From the NCBI RefSeq assembly GCF_000175195.1, contig NZ_ACQL01000097.1, forward strand, positions 48,942-112,941: 64,000 nucleotides of DNA. Reading direction: 5' to 3'. Source of the DNA: Actinobacillus minor NM305. Lineage in GTDB: Bacteria > Pseudomonadota > Gammaproteobacteria > Enterobacterales > Pasteurellaceae. This document shows, piece after piece, positions 55,887 through 64,000 of the stretch. Each line of letters starts with the position of its first letter. Positions within the stretch are counted from its first letter, which is position 1. Under the pieces are notes generated by a model, which searched no databases, was not told where the DNA came from, and saw only the letters and a program-made list of their open reading frames with translations. The translations under genes and the position numbers were made by a program.

Positions 55887-57875
55887 TTAAACAATATTAC
55901 CAACAATAGAACGAGTTTCTAAACGGACTTCTGTTAATTTTACTTTAACCGCTTGCCCGATTTGGTACGCTTTTTCCCCTTTGATATAAAGCGCGATTTC
56001 TTCACTACGGTAATCCATTTCATCTTTGTTATCGTGTAACGTTGAATAAGGCACAAAAATAGATGCACCATTTTCTAATACACGCGCTCGAATTCCACCA
56101 CGAGAAACATCTGCAATTTCACATTCAAATTCGACCGCTTGTTCAACCATTGGGAAAAGATAGCGAGCATATAACCAATCCGCGACATCTCTTTCTACCA
56201 TACGATTTTGCTTGCGAGCTTCCTGTAATCGCTCCAAAATGCTCGTTTCTACCGGATTAACAGACTTGCCTTGTAAGATCTGTTTGATAATTCGATGATT
56301 TACCATGTCGCCATATTTACGGATTGGTGAAGTCCAAGTGGCATAATGGCTAATGCCCAAACCGAAATGCGGCGCAACTTCTGCTTTAAATTCTGCGAAT
56401 GTCAGATAACGGCGTAAACGTAATTCAAGAAAACTCTCTGGAAAATCTCTCACATCACGTTGCATTTCACAATATCCATCTAAGGTAGCTAAACGTTCAC
56501 TTGAATAGCGTTCGTTTAATGTTGCTAATGTTGCCTCATCGGTATTTTCATTCGTTAAAGTATTTAATAAAAAGGTTTTTACCGCTTCATAATTTTTAGG
56601 GTCAAAACCTGAATGAGTATTAAATATCCCCGTTTGTGCATTAGCATCTAAGAATTGCGCCGCACAAATGTTCGCAATAATCATACTCTCTTCGACAATT
56701 TGATTGGCAATACGGCGGTATTCAATATGAATATCTCGTACCGAGCCATCTTCATTTAACTCAAAGGAATAATCGCCTTGCTCTTTAAAAACCAATGCAT
56801 TGTTTTTGCGCCAGTTAATGCGAGCTTGCGTAAATTGATGTAACCAATCAATCTGCTGTTTTACTTGTGCATTTTCTGGTTGCCACGCATTTTCAACGCC
56901 TTCAAGATAATCTGACACATTGTCATAAACCAATTTAGCTTTGCTTTCGACCCAAGCGGAAACGAACTCCGCTTGTTTAACAATATTTCCTTCAAGATCG
57001 GTTTCGATAAAACCGACTAATGCTGGACGTTTTTCATTTGCAACCAAAGAGCAAAGATCATCAGATAGCTCTCTCGGCAACATTGGAATATTAAAACCCG
57101 GTAAATAGTTCGTAAAACAACGCTGACGAGCTGCTTTTTCAATTTGTGAATTTTCTGGAATATAGGCGGTTGGATCAGCAATCGCAACGACTAAACGCCA
57201 ACCTGTTTGAACACCATTTTCTTCAATTGGCGAGATATATAACGCATCGTCCATATCTTGAGTGGATGCGCTATCAATAGTAGTAAAATAAAGTTCTGTA
57301 AGATCTTGGCGTTCTAATTCATCATTTAGTGCGTAATGTTTTTCTGTAGCCACCGGTTCACGAGGCTGCTCGTGACGTGCTAATGTAACCCACCATGGTG
57401 CAAAATTATCACTCTCTTTACAAATAAACTGTGTAACCTGTGCAAAGAAGAAACGGTCATCTCTTAATGGGTGCGTACGTAATTGCGCAACAACCCAATC
57501 TCCGTTTTCTAATGTCTCTGTTACCTTTTTATGGGTGTTCGCAGGCATTGGTGCTTTAATACTTGGGTGATCTACCAATAATTGAAGCTTGTTATCTTTG
57601 TTATAACGAACCTGTGCAATAAAGCGATCTAACATGGGCTCAATTAGGCTATCAATTTCTACTGATGCCTTATCGCCTTCACGTTTAACCACCGCTTTAA
57701 CTGTATCACCGTGCATCACTTTCTTCATTTCTGCCGGCGGAATAAAAAAGCTCTCTTTTTCACACTCTAAGAAACCATAAGCTTTATCTGAGGTTTTAAC
57801 ACGCCCTTCAACGTATTCTTTACTCGCTTCAATTTGTTGCTTTAACTGCGCTAATAATGGATTGTTTTGAAACAT
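55887..57875 (-). CDS. rnb: Exoribonuclease II
   Basis: 662 residues (E. coli 644). Cold-shock domain near the N terminus, then RNB catalytic domain with DSASTQDMDDALYI (metal Asp cluster) around residue 200 and the long segment CSLVANEKRPALVGFIETD; C-terminal S1 domain around 560-640. Degrades mRNA 3' to 5'; VacB/RNase R would be longer. Confidence 0.94.
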   Translation of the reverse strand: MFQNNPLLAQLKQQIEASKEYVEGRVKTSDKAYGFLECEKESFFIPPAEMKKVMHGDTVKAVVKREGDKASVEIDSLIEPMLDRFIAQVRYNKDNKLQLLVDHPSIKAPMPANTHKKVTETLENGDWVVAQLRTHPLRDDRFFFAQVTQFICKESDNFAPWWVTLARHEQPREPVATEKHYALNDELERQDLTELYFTTIDSASTQDMDDALYISPIEENGVQTGWRLVVAIADPTAYIPENSQIEKAARQRCFTNYLPGFNIPMLPRELSDDLCSLVANEKRPALVGFIETDLEGNIVKQAEFVSAWVESKAKLVYDNVSDYLEGVENAWQPENAQVKQQIDWLHQFTQARINWRKNNALVFKEQGDYSFELNEDGSVRDIHIEYRRIANQIVEESMIIANICAAQFLDANAQTGIFNTHSGFDPKNYEAVKTFLLNTLTNENTDEATLATLNERYSSERLATLDGYCEMQRDVRDFPESFLELRLRRYLTFAEFKAEVAPHFGLGISHYATWTSPIRKYGDMVNHRIIKQILQGKSVNPVETSILERLQEARKQNRMVERDVADWLYARYLFPMVEQAVEFECEIADVSRGGIRARVLENGASIFVPYSTLHDNKDEMDYRSEEIALYIKGEKAYQIGQAVKVKLTEVRLETRSIVGNIV

Positions 57876-58039
57876 AAATTCTCTAGTTAGTAAAAATAAA
57901 AAGCGGTGCGAAATGCACCTGTAAAATTGACGGGATTATAACGGATTTCAGTCATTCTGTCTGAGAAAATCACGATTTTTCCAGTATTATGGAGTAAATG
58001 CACAACCCCTTAATTTGATAAAATGGCATAGTAGACAAA

Positions 58040-58062
58040 AGGACAGGCATAAAGCCTGTCCT
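58040..58062 (-). terminator. Terminator after fabI
   Basis: AGGACAGGC (58040-58048) and GCCTGTCCT (58054-58062), 9 bp with a 5-base loop, followed on the minus strand by TTTTGTC. Confidence 0.8.
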
Positions 58063-58084
58063 CTAAATCAATTCAATAAAGCAA

Positions 58085-58873
58085 TTACTCTTCGCCTAAT
58101 TCGCCCATTGCAGTAATGCTAAAGCCCGCATCAACGTGCAACACTTCGCCTGTTACGCCTGAAGCAAGGTCAGAACATAAGAATGCGGCTGAATTACCCA
58201 CATCTTCAATTGTTACAGTACGGCGTAATGCAGCGGTTTGTTCGAATGCTGCAAGCATTTTCTTGAAGTTTTTGATGCCTGATGCCGCAAGCGTACGAAT
58301 TGGACCTGCAGAGATCGCATTAACACGGATACCTTCTTTACCTAAATCTGCAGCCATTACGCGAGTTGCTGCTTCAAGTGATGCTTTTGCTAAACACATC
58401 ACATTATAGTTAGGGATTGCACGTTCTGCACCTAAATAAGAAAGGGTTAATAATGCAGCATCTTTGTTTAAGAATGGACGTGCTGCTTGTGCCATTGCTA
58501 CAAAGCTGTATGCACTGATGTCGTGGGCGATTCGGTAGCCTTCACGGGTTGCAGCATTTACATAGTCGCCATCTAATTGATCACCTGGTGCGAAGGCGAT
58601 TGCGTGAACGAAACCGTCAAATTTTTCCCATTTTTTGCTTAATTCTGCAAAGCAGTTTGTGATGCTTTCATCGGTTGCTACATCTAATGGTAATACGATG
58701 TCTGAACCAAACTCTTTGGCAAACTCTTCAACGCGTGGTTGAAGTTTGTCGTTTAAATAGGTAAAGGCTAATTCTGCACCTTGTGCTTTCATTGCTTTTG
58801 CAATACCGTAAGCAATCGAACGATTGCTTGCTAAACCTGTAATTAAAATTCTTTTACCAGCTAAAAAGCCCAT
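58085..58873 (-). CDS. fabI: Enoyl-[acyl-carrier-protein] reductase (NADH)
   Basis: 262 residues. SDR variant with [23 protein letters not shown] and the FabI-type catalytic pair Tyr-x6-Lys in [29 protein letters not shown] and [14 protein letters not shown] are typical. Last reductive step of fatty acid elongation and the triclosan target. Confidence 0.97.
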   Translation of the reverse strand: MGFLAGKRILITGLASNRSIAYGIAKAMKAQGAELAFTYLNDKLQPRVEEFAKEFGSDIVLPLDVATDESITNCFAELSKKWEKFDGFVHAIAFAPGDQLDGDYVNAATREGYRIAHDISAYSFVAMAQAARPFLNKDAALLTLSYLGAERAIPNYNVMCLAKASLEAATRVMAADLGKEGIRVNAISAGPIRTLAASGIKNFKKMLAAFEQTAALRRTVTIEDVGNSAAFLCSDLASGVTGEVLHVDAGFSITAMGELGEE

Positions 58874-58945
58874 AATCTTTCCTCATTTAACATTAACGTT
58901 TTCAAAACGTTGCAAATTATATCTAAAAAACAACCGCTTGTGGGA

Positions 58946-60313
58946 TTATTTCTGTTTGGTCGGACGTTTCCAACCTTGAATGTGTTTTTGTGGCACACGA
59001 GTAATCACAAGTTCGTTTTCTGCCACATCTTTCGTAATGGTTGCACCTGCACCAATGGTTGCGCCATTAGCGATAGTAACAGGAGCAACTAATTGGCTAT
59101 CTGAACCGACAAACACGTTATCGCCGATGACCGTTTTAAACTTATTCGCACCATCATAGTTACAGGTAATCGTACCTGCACCGATATTCACATTTGCACC
59201 TACCTCACTGTCACCAATATAAGTTAAATGCCCCACTTTCGAGCCTTCGCCAATGGTTGATTTTTTGATTTCAACAAAGTTACCTACATGAGCTTTTGCT
59301 GCAAGTTCAACCCCCGGACGTAAACGAGCAAACGGACCTACATCAGCACTTTCGCCAATCACACTGTCTTCTAAAACAGAATAAGGTTTGATTTCAACAT
59401 TATCGCCAAGAATAACGTTTTTCAACACACAACCAGCGCCAATTTTCACATTATTACCTAATTGAATATTGCCTTCTAAAATCACATTTACATCAATAGA
59501 AACATCTTTACCGTGAGTGATATTGCCACGAATATCAAAACGTTTCGGATCAATAATCGTTACGCCTGCAAGCAATAATTTCTCAGCTTGTTTTTCTTGG
59601 TAGAAACGCTCTAATGCGGCTAACTGTAAACGATTGTTTGCACCTTCTACTTCCATAAATTCAGAGGCTTGAACGGCTTGAACGGTAAAACCGTCTTGAT
59701 TTGCCATTGCAATTACATCCGTAATGTAATATTCGCCTTGAGCATTATTGTTATTTAAACCTGCGAGCCATTTTTTAAAACTTGCTCCGCTTGCAACCAT
59801 AACGCCTGTGTTTACTTCACGAATTTTTAATTGTTCCGGATTGGCATCTTTTTGTTCAACAATTGCTACCACAGAGCCATTTTCACGAATAATACGTCCA
59901 TAACCTGTTGGGTTATCTAATTCAACCGTTAATAAAGCAATACCATTTTCCGGTTTAGCTGCAATCAGTTTTTCTAAAGTTTCTTTTTGAATTAGCGGTG
60001 CATCGCCATAAAGCATCACAATATTTTCATCATCGGCAAAAAATGGTGCTGCTTGTTGCATTGCGTGCCCCGTGCCTAATTGCTCTGCTTGGAATACCCA
60101 ATTTACAGGCTCATCACTTAAACGTTCCTTTAATAAATCTGCACCATGTCCATAAATTAAGTTAATTTGACGTGCATTTAATTGTTTTGCTGTATCAATC
60201 ACATGTTTAACCATCGGCTTGCCGGCAACGGGATGTAATACTTTCGGTAAGTCAGAATACATACGAGTGCCTTTGCCTGCGGCTAAAATTACTACGCTGA
60301 GTGCTTGAGTCAT
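58946..60313 (-). CDS. glmU: Bifunctional GlmU (GlcNAc-1-P uridyltransferase / glucosamine-1-P acetyltransferase)
   Basis: 455 residues. N-terminal nucleotidyltransferase motif [26 protein letters not shown]-terminal left-handed beta helix of hexapeptide repeats (about residues 250-440). Makes UDP-GlcNAc for peptidoglycan and LPS. Single gene. Confidence 0.98.
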   Translation of the reverse strand: MTQALSVVILAAGKGTRMYSDLPKVLHPVAGKPMVKHVIDTAKQLNARQINLIYGHGADLLKERLSDEPVNWVFQAEQLGTGHAMQQAAPFFADDENIVMLYGDAPLIQKETLEKLIAAKPENGIALLTVELDNPTGYGRIIRENGSVVAIVEQKDANPEQLKIREVNTGVMVASGASFKKWLAGLNNNNAQGEYYITDVIAMANQDGFTVQAVQASEFMEVEGANNRLQLAALERFYQEKQAEKLLLAGVTIIDPKRFDIRGNITHGKDVSIDVNVILEGNIQLGNNVKIGAGCVLKNVILGDNVEIKPYSVLEDSVIGESADVGPFARLRPGVELAAKAHVGNFVEIKKSTIGEGSKVGHLTYIGDSEVGANVNIGAGTITCNYDGANKFKTVIGDNVFVGSDSQLVAPVTIANGATIGAGATITKDVAENELVITRVPQKHIQGWKRPTKQK

Positions 60314-60451
60314 GTTTAATATCCTTTGTAAGAGAGTTATGTGAGCATTTTACCAAAAAAATTCATGGATAAGAAAGGCATAAAAAAATAAGCCACGTTG
60401 CACTATATAAAATTTCTGATATTTGATTATTCCACTCAACTAAAATTGCGT

Positions 60452-60457
60452 TATAAT
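60452..60457 (+). promoter_or_regulatory. Possible -10 box (TATAAT) upstream of yedE
   Basis: A perfect TATAAT with an upstream TTCCAC 16 bp away lies about 150 bp before yedE. It is the best promoter candidate in the 292-bp gap after glmU. The -35 is poor. Confidence 0.4.
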
Positions 60458-60605
60458 GGCTAAGTCATCAAGACATCTCATTGATATATCGCAAGTGTTG
60501 TGTATAGGAAATGAATAAATAAAATCTGTTCAACGACATTTCTCGTTTTCATTGTTATACCTTTCTTGCAAATCGATTAACTTTCTCTTAAGGATTTAAG
60601 GACTT

Positions 60606-61823
60606 ATGTTAGAGATTTGGCAACAATTCAAACAAAACTATCTCATCAAATATTGGAATCCTGTGGCAGCGGTGATCGCAGCCGGGTTACTTTCAGCTTA
60701 TTATTTCGGTATCACAGGCACTTATTGGGCGGTGACTGGCGAATTTACTCGCTGGGGTGGACACGCACTACAAGCCTTAGGCATTAATGTGAGTGAATGG
60801 AGCTACTATAAAATCATTGGTATGCAAGGAAGTGTATTTACGCGTATTGATGGCGTGATGATTTTAGGAATGTTCGCAGGCTGTATTTCCGCAGCGCTAT
60901 GGGCAAATAATGTCAAATGGCGAAATCAACCCCATAAACGCCGTATTGTACAAGCCGTTGTCGGTGGAATTCTTGCTGGTTTTGGCGCTCGTTTAGCAAT
61001 GGGCTGTAATCTTGCGTCTTTATTTACGGGTATTCCACAGTTTTCCGTTCATGCGTGGTTCTTTACTATTGCAACGGCAATTGGCACTTATTTCGGGGTG
61101 AAATTTACTTTACTCCCGATGTTCCGTGTGAAATTGGAATTGAAAAAAGGCGCTGCAAAATTACAGGAAACCGACCCTAAACAAGCCACTCGCCGTTTCC
61201 GCTTAGGTATGGTAATTTTCTTTGCTTACTTTATTGCTTCGCTTTATGTGATGCAATCTTCGGTTAAACTTGGCTTTGCGATGCTATGCGGTTTAGCTTT
61301 CGGGCTTTTAATTGAACGAGCGCAAATCTGCTTTACCTCGGCTTTCCGGGACTTATGGGTAACAGGGCGTGCATATATGGCAAAAGCGATCATCTTCGGG
61401 ATTATCGTTGGTACTATTGGCGTATTTTCTTACGTTCAATTAGGTGTTTCACCTAAAATTATGTGGGCAGGTCCAAATGCAATTATCGGCGGCTTATTAT
61501 TCGGTTTTGGCATTGTTTTAGCAGGCGGTTGTGAAACCGGTTGGATGTATCGCTCAATGGAAGGACAAGTCCATTTTATGTGGGTTGGCGTTGGTAACGT
61601 GATTGGTTCAACCCTATTAGCTTACTTATGGGACGACCTTGCTCCAGCGCTTGCTTTAGATTACGAAAAACTCAATTTACTCAAAGAATTTGGCGATGTA
61701 GGCGGTTTATTAGTGAATTACGCTCTATTGATCCTCTGTTTAATCGCGGTTGTTTGGTGGGAAAAACGTTTCCTAGCGAAAGCAAAAGCGAAAATTGCTG
61801 CAACAGCTTGTTGTTCAAACTAA
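60606..61823 (+). CDS. yedE: YeeE/YedE-family membrane transporter (sulfur/selenium related)
   Basis: 405 residues with about nine to ten hydrophobic helices. The family motifs repeat: RLAMGCNLASLFTGIPQFS and AGGCETGWMYRSMEGQVHFMW, plus RAQICFTSAFRDLW, with the conserved membrane cysteines that carry sulfur in TsuA-type thiosulfate importers. It is followed 24 bp later by yedF. The pair is conserved in E. coli. Substrate is uncertain: thiosulfate or selenium compounds. Confidence 0.9.
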   Translation: MLEIWQQFKQNYLIKYWNPVAAVIAAGLLSAYYFGITGTYWAVTGEFTRWGGHALQALGINVSEWSYYKIIGMQGSVFTRIDGVMILGMFAGCISAALWANNVKWRNQPHKRRIVQAVVGGILAGFGARLAMGCNLASLFTGIPQFSVHAWFFTIATAIGTYFGVKFTLLPMFRVKLELKKGAAKLQETDPKQATRRFRLGMVIFFAYFIASLYVMQSSVKLGFAMLCGLAFGLLIERAQICFTSAFRDLWVTGRAYMAKAIIFGIIVGTIGVFSYVQLGVSPKIMWAGPNAIIGGLLFGFGIVLAGGCETGWMYRSMEGQVHFMWVGVGNVIGSTLLAYLWDDLAPALALDYEKLNLLKEFGDVGGLLVNYALLILCLIAVVWWEKRFLAKAKAKIAATACCSN

Positions 61824-61847
61824 TTTTACTAAATAAGGAATTTAATT

Positions 61848-62117
61848 ATGGCTTTTACCGTTGTACAAAAATTGGATAAAGATCCGAAAGAGATTACACC
61901 AGATTACACGCTTGATACTTTAGGCGAACCTTGCCCTTACCCTGCCATCGTGATGTTAGAAACAATGCCACAATTGCAAAAAGGCGAGATCTTAGAATTA
62001 TTAAGTGATTGCGCCCAATCTATCAACAATATCCCCGTAGATACTAAAAACCACGGTTATACCTTATTAAGCGTAGAGCAAGACGGTACGAAATTGCGTT
62101 ATTTAATTCAACGCTAA
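61848..62117 (+). CDS. yedF: TusA-like sulfur-carrier protein YedF
   Basis: 89 residues. TusA-family fold with the Cys-Pro-x-Pro motif in LGEPCPYPAIVMLETMPQL, and QSINNIPVDTKNHGYTLLS as in YedF. Presumed sulfur (or selenium) relay working with the adjacent YedE. Confidence 0.92.
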   Translation: MAFTVVQKLDKDPKEITPDYTLDTLGEPCPYPAIVMLETMPQLQKGEILELLSDCAQSINNIPVDTKNHGYTLLSVEQDGTKLRYLIQR

Positions 62118-62141
62118 TAAACAAACATAATAGACAAAAGT

Positions 62142-62162
62142 CCTCCGAAACGGAGGACTCAG
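62142..62162 (+). terminator. Hairpin after yedF
   Basis: AGTCCTCCG and CGGAGGACT with an AAA loop form a 9-bp stem about 25 bp beyond the yedF stop. No T run, so termination is only plausible. Confidence 0.5.
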
Positions 62163-62197
62163 ACTACTGACAATATACTCTTATTTGTCTCATTACC

Positions 62198-62242
62198 CCT
62201 TCACTTCGTTATATATTCTACCCCCCTAAAACGAAGTGAAGG
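62198..62242. repeat. 13-bp inverted repeat with C-rich loop before the IS element
   Basis: CCTTCACTTCGTT (62198-62210) and AACGAAGTGAAGG (62230-62242) with a 19-base loop including six C. Unlike the transposon ends that follow, and unexplained. Confidence 0.6.
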
Positions 62243-62285
62243 AGTGGTACAACCTGATAACATCGTTTACACTCGAACCCAAAGA

Positions 62286-63223
62286 CATCGTTTACATTCT
62301 TTCGTAAACTCATCATCAAAATTCCTCAGGAGATTGATGATGCCTTGGATAGAGACAAATGCGATGCAACAGCGTGTACTTTTTATTAAAGCGTGGCTTA
62401 GCCGACGCTATACTAAAGTTGAACTTTGTAAACGGTTCAATATAAGTCGCCCAACGGCGGACAAATGGATTGAACGCCACGAACAAGTAGGCTTTGAGGG
62501 GTTGAGCGAGTTATCTCGTAAACCGCATCATAGCCCAAACGCCACACCAAAGTGGATTTGTGAGTGGCTTATCAATGAGAAGATTAAACGTCCTCATTGG
62601 GGTGCTAAAAAACTGCTAGATAGCTTCGCACGTCATTTTCCTGACGTGAAAAAGCCCGCAGACAGCACCGGCGATTTAATTTTAGCTCGTGCAGGGCTTG
62701 TGCAGCCGAGAAAGCTCAAACGGCGTATCAGTGCAGATACTGAGCCTTTTAGCGACTGCACGGCACCGAATACCGTTTGGAGTGCCGATTTCAAGGGGCA
62801 GTTCTTACTTGGTAATCAAAAGCTCTGTTATCCGCTTACCGTCACGGATAACTTCAGCCGATTTTTGTTCTGCTGTAAAGGGCTGGCGAATACACGCTCA
62901 GCCCCTGTTATCGCTGAGTTTAAACGCCTTTTTACGGTGTTCGGAATTCCTTGTGCCATTCGTACTGATAACGGCTCACCCTTTGCCTCACAAGCATTGG
63001 GTGGTATCAGTAAGCTGTCTAAAGCGGCGAAGTAAAACGGCAAGGTAAAACTTTCTACCTCAGTCAAGTACTCACCAATGAGCCAGTTGCCTTTGAGCCT
63101 TACGCTGACGGCATTTGGCACATTTATTACCGTTTCCATTTCTTAGGTATTTTTGATGCCCGAGAAATGAAAATTAAACCCGCCACTCAGTGGTATATAC
63201 AACCCAAGTGAATGTAAACGATG
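62286..63223 (+). mobile_element. Decayed IS481-type insertion sequence
   Basis: Bounded by CATCGTTTACATT (62286-62298) and its reverse complement AATGTAAACGATG (63211-63223), 13 bp perfect; an extra CATCGTTTAC copy lies at 62271-62280. The element is about 940 bp, shorter than the usual 1.0-1.3 kb or so, because of an internal deletion in the transposase. It lies between yedF and a large surface-protein gene. Confidence 0.75.
62340..63211 (+). pseudogene. IS481-family transposase, internally deleted
   Basis: The N-terminal 232 residues from the ATG at 62340 hold a helix-turn-helix (SRRYTKVELCKRFNISRPTADKW) and the first two catalytic Asp of an rve integrase (WSADFKGQF, RTDNGSPF). The frame then ends at 63035 in ISKLSKAAK. 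A second frame, about 63070-63211, encodes the C terminus (AFEPYADGIWHIYYRFHFLG, DAREMKIKP, QWYIQPK). The intervening part with the catalytic Glu is missing, so the transposase is inactive. Confidence 0.85.
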
Positions 63224-63537
63224 TTTGGATTGAAGAGTTGGAAGAGGCGACTTCATATGAAAACTAGGATTTAATATCGCTTGTTTTTTTTGATCATAAA
63301 AGATTCAGCATCTAGTAAAATTACGCTATCTCCAGTAAAATTAAGAATTTATGTATTCTCTTTTGGGGTATTATGTAGCAATTGGCGCAAGGTGGTCATA
63401 GATCTTATTTGTGAAGAGTTTGTGTAACTGCTGACTAGGGTTCGTTTATCTTTTCAAAATCAGAACCCTCGTAGTCTTTTAGTGAAAGAGAAATAATAGC
63501 TCCTAACATCAATATTTTTTCTAAGGGAAATCATTTT
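63224..63537. other. 314-bp gap before the adhesin gene
   Basis: AT-rich sequence with short direct repeats (AGTAAAATTA twice), no ORF of note. Presumably carries the promoter of the next gene, but I see no clear boxes. Confidence 0.4.
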
Positions 63538-64000
63538 ATGAGAAAAGTAGTTTTAACTATCGCAAAAGGCAATAAAACGGAATCTATTGCATTGCAACAA
63601 GGAAAAACAGTCATCAAAAAAGCAGAAGGCGCAGTGCGTTATCGCATTACTGATGAGAACGGTGTATTAATTGAGCATGTGCAAGTAGAACAAATTGGTG
63701 ACGATTTAGTCTTTTATACCCCCTCTACTGAAGAACCTCTTTTAATATTGGAAAAATACAATACCTATTATTCTGGCGAAAATATAGCTAGTGTAGTTGA
63801 AAATAGTGTTTCTATAACTAGGAATATTATTGCTAACTCATTAAGTGTAGCGCAATTAACCAGCATTTCTTTAGGAGCTGCTACTACCGCTGTCGTTGCT
63901 ACAAGCATTTATAATCATGCCAAAGCTAGTACTGTGCCTCATGTAGAACAAGAAACAAACCCTGTTGAACCTGAAACTCAGCCAACTAAGCCGGAAACTC
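63538..64000 (+). CDS. Bap-like large surface adhesin, N-terminal part (cut by window edge)
   Basis: 154 codons from the ATG at 63538 (Shine-Dalgarno AAGGGA), open to the window end. The first 75 or so residues (RKVVLTIAKGNKTESIALQQ, GAVRYRITDENGVLIEHVQV, LVFYTPSTEEPLLILEKY) resemble the prefix domain of BapA/LapF-type giant adhesins: a basic start and short strands leading to an LxxLxxY end. A hydrophobic helix near residues 107-122 and a repeat-like Pro/Glu/Thr-rich linker (EPETQPTKPET) follow. Such proteins are exported by type I secretion. The rest lies outside the window. Confidence 0.55.
   Translation, partial: MRKVVLTIAKGNKTESIALQQGKTVIKKAEGAVRYRITDENGVLIEHVQVEQIGDDLVFYTPSTEEPLLILEKYNTYYSGENIASVVENSVSITRNIIANSLSVAQLTSISLGAATTAVVATSIYNHAKASTVPHVEQETNPVEPETQPTKPET

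Overview
The window is a chromosomal segment of a Pasteurellaceae gammaproteobacterium. Dozens of genes have the lengths and order of that family, and the Apl-type DNA uptake signal core ACAAGCGGT (and its complement) is scattered through it, often as inverted pairs that act as terminators. That core points to the Actinobacillus/Mannheimia side of the family, not the Haemophilus influenzae side. No species call is safe from this alone.

Layout: 1-3000 is the rimP-nusA-infB operon (minus strand, infB cut by the window edge) with a relic of the initiator tRNA at its head. Then come glnS, a manganese/iron ABC importer (yfeABCD), metB, dapB and sspAB. 11.8-14.4 kb is purE-ansA-purK behind a PurR box. 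14.5-20.5 kb holds pmbA, a PACE efflux pump with a MarR regulator and a striking palindrome, an AhpD-like/LysR divergent pair, a PQQ-type dehydrogenase and a DUF423 protein. 20.6-23.2 kb is the molybdopterin operon moaACDE behind a Moco riboswitch. rnm and a UDG-like gene follow.

24.6-33.5 kb is the main accessory region: a type I restriction-modification locus (hsdM-hsdS-X, then hsdR). hsdM carries six GCACA repeats immediately after its start codon (phase variation), and X is an unrecognised protein with a HEPN-like R-x4-H motif and four CxxC knuckles. A REP-associated tyrosine transposase (RAYT) with many GTAG-type palindromes sits between X and hsdR, and a dense hairpin cluster lies upstream of hsdM. 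The same palindrome architecture recurs inside the yfe and moa operons.

33.5-64 kb returns to core genes: hisC, serC, a nanQ/RpiR pair, ppx, tmaR, lysC behind a lysine riboswitch, slt, hpt, pepP, darP-sirB, sbcB, and pyrF-lapB-lapA-ihfB-rpsA-cmk-degS, rnb, fabI, glmU and yedE-yedF. Within it are a 3' relic of asnS and a lipoprotein gene switched out of frame by five copies of an 8-bp repeat. The window ends with a decayed IS481-type element and the first 154 codons of what looks like a large Bap-like surface adhesin.

Themes: genetic switching by simple repeats (hsdM, lipoprotein), a RAYT/REP family colonising intergenic spaces, riboswitch-controlled anabolic genes, and several gene relics left by deletion. 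All calls come from reading the sequence; no search was run.
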